A stretch of 37,452 nt of DNA from NCBI GenBank assembly GCA_031276965.1, contig JAISMC010000004.1, positions 1 to 37,452 of the forward strand, read 5' to 3'. The translations under genes were made by a program, and so were the position numbers. This document shows positions 9,156 through 17,594 of this stretch, one piece after another (position 1 is the first letter of the stretch; each line of letters begins with the position of its first letter). The notes under the pieces are model-generated. The model saw nothing but the letters and a program-made list of their open reading frames with translations, made no database searches and was not told where the DNA came from. Source of the DNA: Treponema sp. Its GTDB lineage: Bacteria; Spirochaetota; Spirochaetia; Treponematales; Breznakiellaceae.

Positions 9156-10121
9156 TTAATCCGCCCGGGGCGTTTTGCGGCGGGCCGAAAAGAAGCCGCC
9201 CCGGCTTTGAGTCCGGCGGAGCCGCCTGTTTTTTTTATCAAGGTAGCTTCCCAAATCCTCCATGAGGTGGGAATATTCGTTTATCTGCGGCTTAAGCTGT
9301 CTCATCTCCGCCTCTTTGAGCTGCTGCAGGCGGCTGAAACGCCGGGACCGCTCCTCGATTTTAAGCAGCCGCCTTTCGACCATGTCGAGGAAGCTGCTGT
9401 CCTCGTTCTCCCCGGCCTTATCGAAGGCGTCGAACTCATACTTGACCACCTCCCTGTCCCTAATCTCCCCCCAGAGGGCCCGGTGGAGGTTCAGCTTGAT
9501 GCCCTTCTTCATGTAGGCGAAGCGGCCTTCCTTTTCAAAGCGCCGGATGCTCACCATGATGTAGGCGGAACTGAGAAACCTGAGCGGCCTGTAGGCCGAA
9601 CCGCGCTTCACGAAGTCGTTGTCCTCCGCCACATAGATGGTCTCGTCAAAACCGCCGATGCGGCGGAAGAGCCGCTTGGTTACAAAGATACAGAAGCCGA
9701 AGGCCTTGGGATCGAGCCAGAGATTGAGGATCACCATGAGGTTGATAAGCCGGTGGATGACCCGGTCCAGCCGGTAGTCCGAGAGGGGCCGGATCTCGCA
9801 GGTGGCCAGATCGATGTAACGGTCCTCCATCTCGTCATATACATTGCGGATAAAGCCCAGGGGGAGTATCACGTCGGCGTCAAAGAAGAAGAGCAGCTCC
9901 CCCCGGGCCGCGGCGGCGCCGGCGTTCCGGCCCGCGGCGGGGAGGCCCCCGTCCACCACCCTGCAGCCGTAGCTTCGGGCGATTTCCCTGGTCCTGTCCC
10001 TGGAATGGGCGTCGGCGACTATCACTTCGTAATCATCAAAATTCTGGGCCTTAATGCTGTCCAGCAGGCTGGGAAGCATGGCTTCTTCGTTAAGGGCCGG
10101 AATAATAATGCTGACTTTCAT
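9156..10121 (-). CDS. Family 2 glycosyltransferase
   Basis: MKVSIIIPALNEEAMLPSLLDSIKAQNFDDYEVIVADAHSRDRT, AAGRNAGAAAARGELLFFFDADV. Confidence 0.93.
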   Translation of the reverse strand: MKVSIIIPALNEEAMLPSLLDSIKAQNFDDYEVIVADAHSRDRTREIARSYGCRVVDGGLPAAGRNAGAAAARGELLFFFDADVILPLGFIRNVYDEMEDRYIDLATCEIRPLSDYRLDRVIHRLINLMVILNLWLDPKAFGFCIFVTKRLFRRIGGFDETIYVAEDNDFVKRGSAYRPLRFLSSAYIMVSIRRFEKEGRFAYMKKGIKLNLHRALWGEIRDREVVKYEFDAFDKAGENEDSSFLDMVERRLLKIEERSRRFSRLQQLKEAEMRQLKPQINEYSHLMEDLGSYLDKKNRRLRRTQSRGGFFSARRKTPRAD

Positions 10122-10268
10122 GGCTGGGACATCTTAGCACAATCCCGCCGGAACGTAAAGTTTTAGCCCGGCGTCTGGCGGAAAACGGCGCGGTTTGATA
10201 GAATGGCGGCGGTTCCGCTTGGGGCCGTTCCGCCGCCGCTTCCGGGCCGGAAACAAAAAGGAGGATCC

Positions 10269-11753
10269 ATGATTGGGATCGGCATTGTTTTTCTTGCGGT
10301 CTTTTTAGCCCTTATGACGGGAATCGGCGTATGGGGGATGCGAAAAACGAAGACCCTGGGGGATTTTTTCCTGGGGGGAAGGACCCTGGGGCCCTGGATA
10401 TCCGCGGCGGCCTACGGCACTTCTTATTTTTCGGCGGTAATCTTTATCGGTTTTGCCGGGACCCAGGGCTGGCAGTTCGGCCTGAACGTGCTGTGGATAG
10501 CCCTGGGCAACGCCGTCATCGGCGCCGGGGCGGCCTGGTTCATCCTTGCCCGCCGGACACGCCGCATGACCCAGAACCTGGACGCCATGACCATGCCGGA
10601 ATTTCTCCAGGAACGCTACGGGGCAAAGCACCTTAAGCCCCTGGCGGCGTCGGTGATCTTCTTCTTCCTCCTCCCCTACTCTGCTTCGGTCTTTAAGGGC
10701 CTGGGCCATCTCTTTGAGGCGGTCTTTCATATTCCCTACGACGCGGTCCTCCTCATCATGATCGCCTTTACCGGGGTTTACCTGATCCTGGGCGGCTACT
10801 TTGCCATCGCCGTTACCGACTTTATCCAGGGGATCATCATGTTCTTCGGGGCGGCGGTGATGATTTTGGCGCTCTCCGGCAGGGGCGGCGGCGTCTTTGA
10901 AATGATCCGCAGGGTGGCGGAAAACTATCCCCTGCACATTCCCCCGTCCCAGCAGCCTTCGCTTCTGACGGTGATATCCCTGGTATTTATGACCAGCTTC
11001 GGCACCTGGGGCCTGCCCCAGATGACCCAAAAATTCTACGCCATCAAAAATGAGGCGGTGATCTCCAAGGCGGCGATTGTTACCACGATCTTCGCCCTGA
11101 TGATAGGCTTTTCCGCCTACCTGACCGGCGCCTATGCCCACGTATTTTTTGATCCCGCCGGCCTGCCCAGAAACGAAGCGGGGGCTATCCTCTACGACTC
11201 CATCGTACCCAGCCTGCTGACGGGACAACTGACGGGGAACCTGCAGCTCCTCCTGGCGCTGATCCTCCTGCTGGTGCTTTCCGCTTCCATGTCCACCCTT
11301 TCCTCCCTGGTGCTGGTGTCCTCATCCTCGGTGGCAATCGACCTGTACCCGTCCCGGCAGGAGGCAAAGGCGGGCAAAGACCGGTCGGTGGCGATGATGC
11401 GCTTCCTCTCGGCGATTTTTATCGTCATTTCCTATTTTATCTCCCGGTTCCAGATCAGCATCATCGTGTACCTCATGTCCCTAAGCTGGGGCGTCGTCTC
11501 GGGATCCTTCGCCGCCCCCTATGTTCTGGGGCTCTACTCGAAAAAGGTAAGCAAGGCCGGAGCCTACGCCGGCCTTCTGTCGGGGACCGCCCTGATGATA
11601 CTGCTCTTTTTCCTCTGGGGCCCCGGCCGGTCTCCCCTGGCGGCGTCCATCGCCATCACCGTTCCCTTTATCGTGGTAAGCGTTGTTTCACTGTTTACCC
11701 GCAGGCCGGAGCAGGCCGTTATCGACAGGGCCTTTGAGGGGATCCGGGCGTAA
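10269..11753 (+). CDS. Sodium:solute symporter (SSS family)
   Basis: ATG at 10269 preceded by aaggaggatcc; MKTxTLGDFFLGGRTLGPWISAAAYGTSYFSAVIFIGFAGTQG-type N-terminus, many TM helices. Confidence 0.92.
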   Translation: MIGIGIVFLAVFLALMTGIGVWGMRKTKTLGDFFLGGRTLGPWISAAAYGTSYFSAVIFIGFAGTQGWQFGLNVLWIALGNAVIGAGAAWFILARRTRRMTQNLDAMTMPEFLQERYGAKHLKPLAASVIFFFLLPYSASVFKGLGHLFEAVFHIPYDAVLLIMIAFTGVYLILGGYFAIAVTDFIQGIIMFFGAAVMILALSGRGGGVFEMIRRVAENYPLHIPPSQQPSLLTVISLVFMTSFGTWGLPQMTQKFYAIKNEAVISKAAIVTTIFALMIGFSAYLTGAYAHVFFDPAGLPRNEAGAILYDSIVPSLLTGQLTGNLQLLLALILLLVLSASMSTLSSLVLVSSSSVAIDLYPSRQEAKAGKDRSVAMMRFLSAIFIVISYFISRFQISIIVYLMSLSWGVVSGSFAAPYVLGLYSKKVSKAGAYAGLLSGTALMILLFFLWGPGRSPLAASIAITVPFIVVSVVSLFTRRPEQAVIDRAFEGIRA

Positions 11754-11764
11754 TCCCGGCGGGA

Positions 11765-13033
11765 CTATGCGGCGGGGATAATTTTATCCGCGGGGGCGCC
11801 GCAGACGGGGCAGTTTTTAGGACGTTCCGTTCCGGAAAAGGTATATCCGCAGGAGGAGCAGGTATAGTACGGCCCGCCGGCAATATCCTCCTCCGTTTCC
11901 AGTTGTCCGCCGGCCTGCCGGAACAGGCGGAGATGTACCTTCTCCGCCATCAGCGCATCGGTAAAGGCATAGGCGGGAAGCCCCAGCCCCCGCTCCCTGG
12001 CGTAGTCCAGGCATTCCCCGTAGATCTCCTCAACCTCGTGGCGTTCCTTTTCCGCGCTTTCCTTAAGGGCCGGAAGCGGTTCCTTCATGCCCGGCATGGT
12101 ATAGTAAAAGTTTTTCGCGTGGTACCATTCCGAATCCGCCGCCGCCCGGAACAGCCTGGCGGTATTCTTCATGCCCCGCTTTTCCGCATCCTCCGCATAG
12201 AGTTTATAGCGGACATGGGCCATACATTCCTGGGAAAACGCGTTAAAGAGCAGGGTTTTCATTTTCGGATCATCATAGTCTTCCTGCCCCGGAGGGATGT
12301 CCCTTTTTTTATGGGAGAGGACGCCCCGCTCGTCGTAAAAAAAATCCACCACGTGATTATAGGGCGCCCTGATGCCGGGCTCTTCCTCTATCCTGGCCCC
12401 CGCGCCGCCGGAGACAATCAGCTTCGTTCCCTCCAGTTCATCCTCAAAGTAGGAATGGAGATGTCCGCAGATGATGTACCTTAACCGGTCCCGGCAGGGC
12501 GCAAGAACGGCGCTGAGCTTTTTCCACTCCTCCGGGGGAATTGTATTACCGGAAACTCCGTTGGGCGGCGGAATGTGCATCGTCAGGATAATGTTGGGCC
12601 GCCGGTACCGTTCCAGGGCCTGGGACAGTACTTCCAGGGAATGGGCGGAAATGATCCGCCTGGAATTATCCAAGGCCGCGATGAGGGTCCTGCTGTCCGC
12701 CAGGGCATAGTCCTTGAGGCCGAAACTGCCGTCATAGTAGTCCGTGTCGTGGTTGCCGCAGATCACAAAGACCGGCTTATCCGCCGCGGCGTTTACCAGC
12801 TCTGCCATATTAGCGTAGAACACCTTCGAACCAAAGGGGACAATGTCGCCCAGGATCAGCTGAAAATCTCCCTTTCCCGGCGGGATGCCCGAAGTTTCCC
12901 TTAAGCCCCGGGCAAAAACCGACACAATTTCGGCGCCCAGCCCGTCGCAGCCCGGATCGCCCAAAACCGTGAAGGAATTAAAATCGTCTATTGGGATAAA
13001 ACGTTGGGTTATAACCTGAATGCCGTTTTTCAT
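11765..13033 (-). CDS. Calcineurin-like metallophosphoesterase fused to rubrerythrin with C-terminal rubredoxin-like domain
   Basis: Phosphoesterase motifs GDI, GNHDTD, GHLHSY; then FNAFSQECMAHVRYKLYAEDAEK, DSEWYHAKNFYYTM, EKERHEVEEIY and YTCSSCGYTF...NCPVCGAP; ATG at 13033 with upstream AAGGAA. Confidence 0.92.
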   Translation of the reverse strand: MKNGIQVITQRFIPIDDFNSFTVLGDPGCDGLGAEIVSVFARGLRETSGIPPGKGDFQLILGDIVPFGSKVFYANMAELVNAAADKPVFVICGNHDTDYYDGSFGLKDYALADSRTLIAALDNSRRIISAHSLEVLSQALERYRRPNIILTMHIPPPNGVSGNTIPPEEWKKLSAVLAPCRDRLRYIICGHLHSYFEDELEGTKLIVSGGAGARIEEEPGIRAPYNHVVDFFYDERGVLSHKKRDIPPGQEDYDDPKMKTLLFNAFSQECMAHVRYKLYAEDAEKRGMKNTARLFRAAADSEWYHAKNFYYTMPGMKEPLPALKESAEKERHEVEEIYGECLDYARERGLGLPAYAFTDALMAEKVHLRLFRQAGGQLETEEDIAGGPYYTCSSCGYTFSGTERPKNCPVCGAPADKIIPAA

Positions 13034-13110
13034 AGGGGTTTCCTTGCTCTCAAGCATAATACATTTTGAAGCGGCCCACAAAGCGGCGCGGCGAACCAGG
13101 GGCACGGCGC

Positions 13111-15585
13111 TTACCGCTTCCCCGTAATGGTGCCGCCGGTGTAGTCGAGGCGGCCTTCCAGAATGGGGGAGCCGCCGCCGTACTTCGCCCTGCTGCGGTC
13201 GCCGCAAAAGAAGGCCGCGCCCCTGTCGCCGGAAACCTTGTTGGCCTTGTCCCCCGCGCCGGAGCCGTATATCGTACCGCCCTCCATGGTGAAGGTTCCG
13301 CGGCTTATATGAACGCCGCCGCCGTAGCCGTAACGGGCGGCATTAGCGGCAATCTCCCCGCCGGACATGGTGAAGGTCCCGCTGTTCATAAACACGCCGC
13401 CGCCGTTATAAGCGGCGGAATTGCCGCAGATCTTCCCGCCGGACAGGGTGAAGGTCCCGCCGTCCACCGATACGCCGCCGCCGGCGGCTTCGGCGGAATT
13501 GCCGCTAATCTCCCCGCCGGACATGATGAGGATTCCGCTGTGTACCGACACGCCGCCGCCCCCGGCGCCGGAGTTGCCGCTGACGGCCCCGCCGGACAGG
13601 ACGAAGGCTCCGCTACCCACATACACGCCGCCCCCCCCGGCGCCGGTGGAATTGCCGCTGACGGTCCCGCCGGACATGGCGAAGCTTCCGCTGCCCACAA
13701 ATACGCCGCCCCCGCCATAACCGTAACGGATGGAATTGCCGCCAATGGTCCCGCCGGACATGGTGAAGCTTCCGTCCCCCACAAATACGCCGCCCCCGGC
13801 GGTGCCGCCGCCGCCGCAATTACCGCCGATGATCCCGCCGGACATGGTAAAGGTTCCGCCGCCCACATACACGCCCCCGGCGCCGCCATTGCCGCCGCCA
13901 TCCCCGCCCCCGCTGCGATTACCGCCGATAATCCCGCCGTCCATGGTGAAGCTTCCGCCCTCCACATACACGCCGCCGCCGCCGGAATCGCCGGTGGCAT
14001 TGCCGCTGACCTCCCCGCCGGAGAGGACGAAGGCTCCGCCATCTATATACACGCCGCCGCCGTAACCGCCTTCGCCTTCAGCGGAATTGCCGCTGACGGT
14101 CCCGCCGGACATGGTAAAGGTTCCGCCGCTTACATACACGCCGCCGCCGGAGCCGTAGCGGACGAAATTGCCGCTGACGGCCCCGCCGGACAGGACGAAG
14201 GCCCCGCCGCCCACATACACGCCCCCGGCGCCGGTGCTGCCCCGGCCGCCGTCGCCGGAATTGCCGCTGACGGCCCCGCCGGACATGGTGAAGCTTCCGC
14301 CGTTCACATACACGCCCCCGGTCCCGCGGATCTCCCCGCCGGAGAGATTACAGATTCCGCCGTCCACATGCAGGCCCACCACTATGTCCCCGGTAAGGTC
14401 CCCGGCACTGCCGCCACCGGCGATGTCGGAATCGCCGCAGATAATCCCGCCGGACATGGTGAAGCTTCCGCCGCCCACATATACGCCCCCGGCGCAGATC
14501 TCCCCGCCGGACAGGATAAAGGCCCCGCCGCCCAGATATACGCCGCCGCCGAGGGTCCCGCCGGACATGGTAAAGATTCCGCCGTCCACATATACGCCGC
14601 CGGTCCCGCGGATCTCCCCGCCGGACATGGTGAAGGTTCCGCCGTTTACATACAGGCCGCCGGCGCCGCCGGCGGAATCGCCGCGGATCTCCCCCCCCTC
14701 CGCCATAATGAGGGTTCCGCCGGCGACGCTTATGGTCTCCGCAGCCTCAAAGGCGATATCCCGCAGAATCAGGGTTTCCCCGGCGGCGGCGGTAAAAGAA
14801 GAGCCGGTCAGGGCGCTTTCGTCCGCGCCGCCGCCCCGCAGGGAGACGGCCACCCCGCTGTGGGCCTGTTCAAAGGAGAGGCCCCCGGGGAAGCTTCCGC
14901 TTATGTTGACAATATAGTTTTTGTCGTCCCCCCCGCGGTCGATGGCCCGGACAGCCTCGTTCCACTGCGCCTCGTTTGTTACCTCGAAGCTCCGGGCGAT
15001 GGCCGCCCCCGGACCAAAATCTTCGGCGTCCCACCGGAGCGCCGGCCGCGCCCGCTCTCCGGCTTCAGCCCGGACCTCTGCCCCCGCTTCGGCTTCCCGT
15101 ATTCGTCCCTCCCCTTCCGCCACGCCCCCCGCCGTTCCACAGCCGGCCAGAACGGACAGCAGCAAAGCGGCCAGCGTTCCCGCGGCGCATAAGCGGCCCT
15201 TCTTTACCGCATCCGTACTACGGGCCGCGGATTTTAAGCCGGAATCCACGGATTTTAAGCCGGAATCCATGGATTTTAAGCCGGAATCCATGGATTTTAA
15301 GCCGGAATCCATGGATTTTAAGTCAGAATCCACGGATTTTAAGTCAGAATCCACGGATTTTAAGCCGGAATCCACGGATTCTAAGCCGGAATCCACGGAT
15401 TTTAAGTCAGAATCCACGGATTTTAAGCCGGAATCCATACCGGATGACCGCTCCGGCGCAAGGCCGGGGCGCTGCGCAGGACCCGCCGCGCCGGGCTCCG
15501 GGGACTGCGCCCTGCAGGGGGGAAGGCGGGGTAACTGTTTACAGGATAAAGAATTACGGAACGCTGGGGCGGGCCCTTGCTTCAT
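13111..15585 (-). CDS. Repetitive right-handed beta-helix (Pmp-like) predicted lipoprotein
   Basis: About 19 imperfect copies of GGGVYVxGGxFTMSGGxIxGN; LCAAGTLAALLLSVLAGC lipobox; ATG at 15585 preceded by GGGAGGTG. True start uncertain: alternatives lie inside the 21-bp array. Confidence 0.8.
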   Translation of the reverse strand: MKQGPAPAFRNSLSCKQLPRLPPCRAQSPEPGAAGPAQRPGLAPERSSGMDSGLKSVDSDLKSVDSGLESVDSGLKSVDSDLKSVDSDLKSMDSGLKSMDSGLKSMDSGLKSVDSGLKSAARSTDAVKKGRLCAAGTLAALLLSVLAGCGTAGGVAEGEGRIREAEAGAEVRAEAGERARPALRWDAEDFGPGAAIARSFEVTNEAQWNEAVRAIDRGGDDKNYIVNISGSFPGGLSFEQAHSGVAVSLRGGGADESALTGSSFTAAAGETLILRDIAFEAAETISVAGGTLIMAEGGEIRGDSAGGAGGLYVNGGTFTMSGGEIRGTGGVYVDGGIFTMSGGTLGGGVYLGGGAFILSGGEICAGGVYVGGGSFTMSGGIICGDSDIAGGGSAGDLTGDIVVGLHVDGGICNLSGGEIRGTGGVYVNGGSFTMSGGAVSGNSGDGGRGSTGAGGVYVGGGAFVLSGGAVSGNFVRYGSGGGVYVSGGTFTMSGGTVSGNSAEGEGGYGGGVYIDGGAFVLSGGEVSGNATGDSGGGGVYVEGGSFTMDGGIIGGNRSGGGDGGGNGGAGGVYVGGGTFTMSGGIIGGNCGGGGTAGGGVFVGDGSFTMSGGTIGGNSIRYGYGGGGVFVGSGSFAMSGGTVSGNSTGAGGGGVYVGSGAFVLSGGAVSGNSGAGGGGVSVHSGILIMSGGEISGNSAEAAGGGVSVDGGTFTLSGGKICGNSAAYNGGGVFMNSGTFTMSGGEIAANAARYGYGGGVHISRGTFTMEGGTIYGSGAGDKANKVSGDRGAAFFCGDRSRAKYGGGSPILEGRLDYTGGTITGKR
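15231..15440. repeat. Array 2: ten contiguous 21-bp repeats (attttaagccggaatccaygg / attttaagtcagaatccacgg)
   Basis: Exact 21-bp period over 210 bp; on the minus strand encodes (L[K/E]S[V/M]DS[G/D])n upstream of the lipoprotein signal. Confidence 0.97.
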
Positions 15586-15618
15586 TGCGCGCCACCTCCC
15601 TATAAAACGGGAGCGCTT

Positions 15619-15639
15619 CCAAAACCCGCTTGGTTTTGG
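15619..15639. other. 21-bp hairpin CCAAAACC-cgctt-GGTTTTGG
   Basis: Perfect 8-bp arms with 5-nt loop. Confidence 0.8.
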
Positions 15640-15703
15640 GAAAGCCCCACGGTATAGATCTATTTTACCGGCCTGGTTATACTCATACCCGGAGAAAGGG
15701 ACT

Positions 15704-15856
15704 ATGTCAACGGCGCTTAAAAACGGGGCGGGGCAAAACCGCCTGATCCGGGCGGATTATCCGGCCCGGGAAACAGATACGGCGGGGGATATGCCGGAGC
15801 TTTCGATTCCGCCCGGCCCGGCGGCGGCTTTTAACGGTATCCGGAGCGTTCTTTGA
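15704..15856 (+). CDS. Possible small ORF (50 aa) overlapping the iorA TTG start
   Basis: ATG at 15704 after ggagaaagggact; MSTALKNGAGQNRLIRADYPARETDTAGDMPELSIPPGPAAAFNGIRSVL, stop TGA overlaps TTG at 15853. Confidence 0.4.
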   Translation: MSTALKNGAGQNRLIRADYPARETDTAGDMPELSIPPGPAAAFNGIRSVL

Positions 15857-17559
15857 GCGGCTGTACCGGACAAACCCTGACCCTGCTGGGGGATGAGGCG
15901 GCGGCCCTGGGCGCCCTTCATGCGGGGATAAGCGCCGCCTACGGTTATCCCGGCACTCCTTCCACCGAAATTCTTGAATACCTCATCGCCCGGTACGAAG
16001 GGGCCGCGGGAGATACGGATAGTCCGGCGCAGTCCGTTCCCATAGCCCGCTGGTGCTCGAATGAGAAGACCGCCCTGGAGGCGGCCCTGGGGGTATCCTT
16101 CGCGGGCCGCCGGGCGCTGGTAACCATGAAGCACGTGGGCCTCAATGTGGCCGCCGACCCCTTCGTCAACGGGGCGCTCCTGGGCATCAAGGGGGGGCTG
16201 GTGGTTGCCGTGGCGGATGATCCGGGGATGCACAGTTCCCAGAACGAACAGGATTCCCGGTTCTATGCGCATTTCGCCATGGTTCCCTGCCTGGAACCCA
16301 GAAACCAGCAGGAAGCCTACGATATGATCCGGGAGGCCTTCGATCTTTCCGAACGTTTCCAGGCGCCGGCGCTGTTCCGCATGGTTACCAGATTGTCCCA
16401 TGCCCGGGCGGCGGTTCAGGTCTCCGCCCCCAGGGAACAGCGCAAACCCGCCAAGGCGGAGGACCGGACCCGGTGGATGCTCCTTCCCGCCTATGCCCGG
16501 CGGAACTACAGCGCCTTGATTGAAAAGCAGAGGGGCCTTGAGGAATGGTCCGCCGTCCATCCCGCCAATAAGCTGGAACCGGGGGACCGGAGCCTTGTGG
16601 TGATCAGTTCCGGGCTGGGCGGCAACTACTACGAGGAAAATCTTGCGGATCTGATAAGCCTCCGGGGAAAGGCGCCGGCCCGGCTCCATATCGGGACCTA
16701 TCCCCTGCCGGCGGAGCTGATCCGGAGGCTCTGCCGGGATGCGGAGGAAGCGCTGGTGATAGAAGAGGGGCAGCCCTTCATTGAAACCAGCCTCCGGGGC
16801 ATACTGCCCCAGCCCCTCAGGATCAGCGGCCGGCTCCGGCCCGGTCCCGGCGGCAGGGGAATTCCGCGGACCGGCGAGCTGGACCCGGATAATGTCCGGG
16901 AAGCCCTGGGCCTTCCTCCCCGGCCCAGCGTACTTGACGGCCCCGGCGGCCTTGAAATTTCCGAAGCCCTTGCCGGCTTACCCGGAAGACCCCCCCAGCT
17001 CTGCTCCGGCTGCCCCCACGCCGACAGTTACGAGACGATCAAAAGGGCGGTGGCGGAATTGGACGGCTGGCCCGAACATCCCGATACGGCGATTACCTCC
17101 GACATAGGCTGTTATTCCCTGGGGGCCTCCCCGCCCCATTCGGTCCCCGAGACCATAGTCTGCATGGGCGCTTCGGTGGGCATGGCCAGGGGCGCCGCCG
17201 AGGCGGGGATCAAGTACGCCCTGGGGATTATCGGGGATTCTACCTTTCTCCATTCGGGAATCCCCGGCCTTATCGATGCGGCCGCGGCGGATATCCCCAT
17301 GACGGTGGTGATCCTGGACAATTCCACCGTCGCCATGACAGGCTGCCAGAAAACCATACTGCCCTCCGCCAAACTGCGGGATCTGATCCTCGGCCTGGGG
17401 CTTAAGGCCGGACACCTGGTGGAGCTGGAGGCGAAGAAGCAGCTTATCGGTGAAAACGCCGCCAGGCTGAAAGAAGAAATTGCCTACCGGGGACTTTCGG
17501 TGATTATCTTTAAGCGGGAATGCCTTGAGGCCTTCCGCAGGCGCGGCAAAAAATCTTAA
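15853..17559 (+). CDS. iorA: Indolepyruvate ferredoxin oxidoreductase alpha subunit (short form lacking the C-terminal ferredoxin domain)
   Basis: LLGDEAAALGALHAGISAAYGYPGTPSTEILEYL, SNEKTALEAALGVSFAGRRALVTMKHVGLNVAADPF, PPQLCSGCPHADSYETIKRAV, TSDIGCYSLG; ends VIIFKRECLEAFRRRGKKS. Confidence 0.93.
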   Translation: MSGCTGQTLTLLGDEAAALGALHAGISAAYGYPGTPSTEILEYLIARYEGAAGDTDSPAQSVPIARWCSNEKTALEAALGVSFAGRRALVTMKHVGLNVAADPFVNGALLGIKGGLVVAVADDPGMHSSQNEQDSRFYAHFAMVPCLEPRNQQEAYDMIREAFDLSERFQAPALFRMVTRLSHARAAVQVSAPREQRKPAKAEDRTRWMLLPAYARRNYSALIEKQRGLEEWSAVHPANKLEPGDRSLVVISSGLGGNYYEENLADLISLRGKAPARLHIGTYPLPAELIRRLCRDAEEALVIEEGQPFIETSLRGILPQPLRISGRLRPGPGGRGIPRTGELDPDNVREALGLPPRPSVLDGPGGLEISEALAGLPGRPPQLCSGCPHADSYETIKRAVAELDGWPEHPDTAITSDIGCYSLGASPPHSVPETIVCMGASVGMARGAAEAGIKYALGIIGDSTFLHSGIPGLIDAAAADIPMTVVILDNSTVAMTGCQKTILPSAKLRDLILGLGLKAGHLVELEAKKQLIGENAARLKEEIAYRGLSVIIFKRECLEAFRRRGKKS

Positions 17560-17594
17560 CGGTTTGCCGCGCAAACGCTGATACCACTACTACT

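Noticed and set aside
7656-10166. 836-aa + strand ORF
   Set aside because: Antisense to the helicase and glycosyltransferase genes, which have clear motifs; composition is that of a high-GC shadow ORF.
13066-15192. 708-aa + strand Ala/Gly/His-rich ORF
   Set aside because: Antisense of the beta-helix repeat gene; its periodicity is inherited from that gene.
15231-15440. 21-bp arrays as CRISPR
   Set aside because: Units are contiguous with no unique spacers and there are no cas genes in the window.
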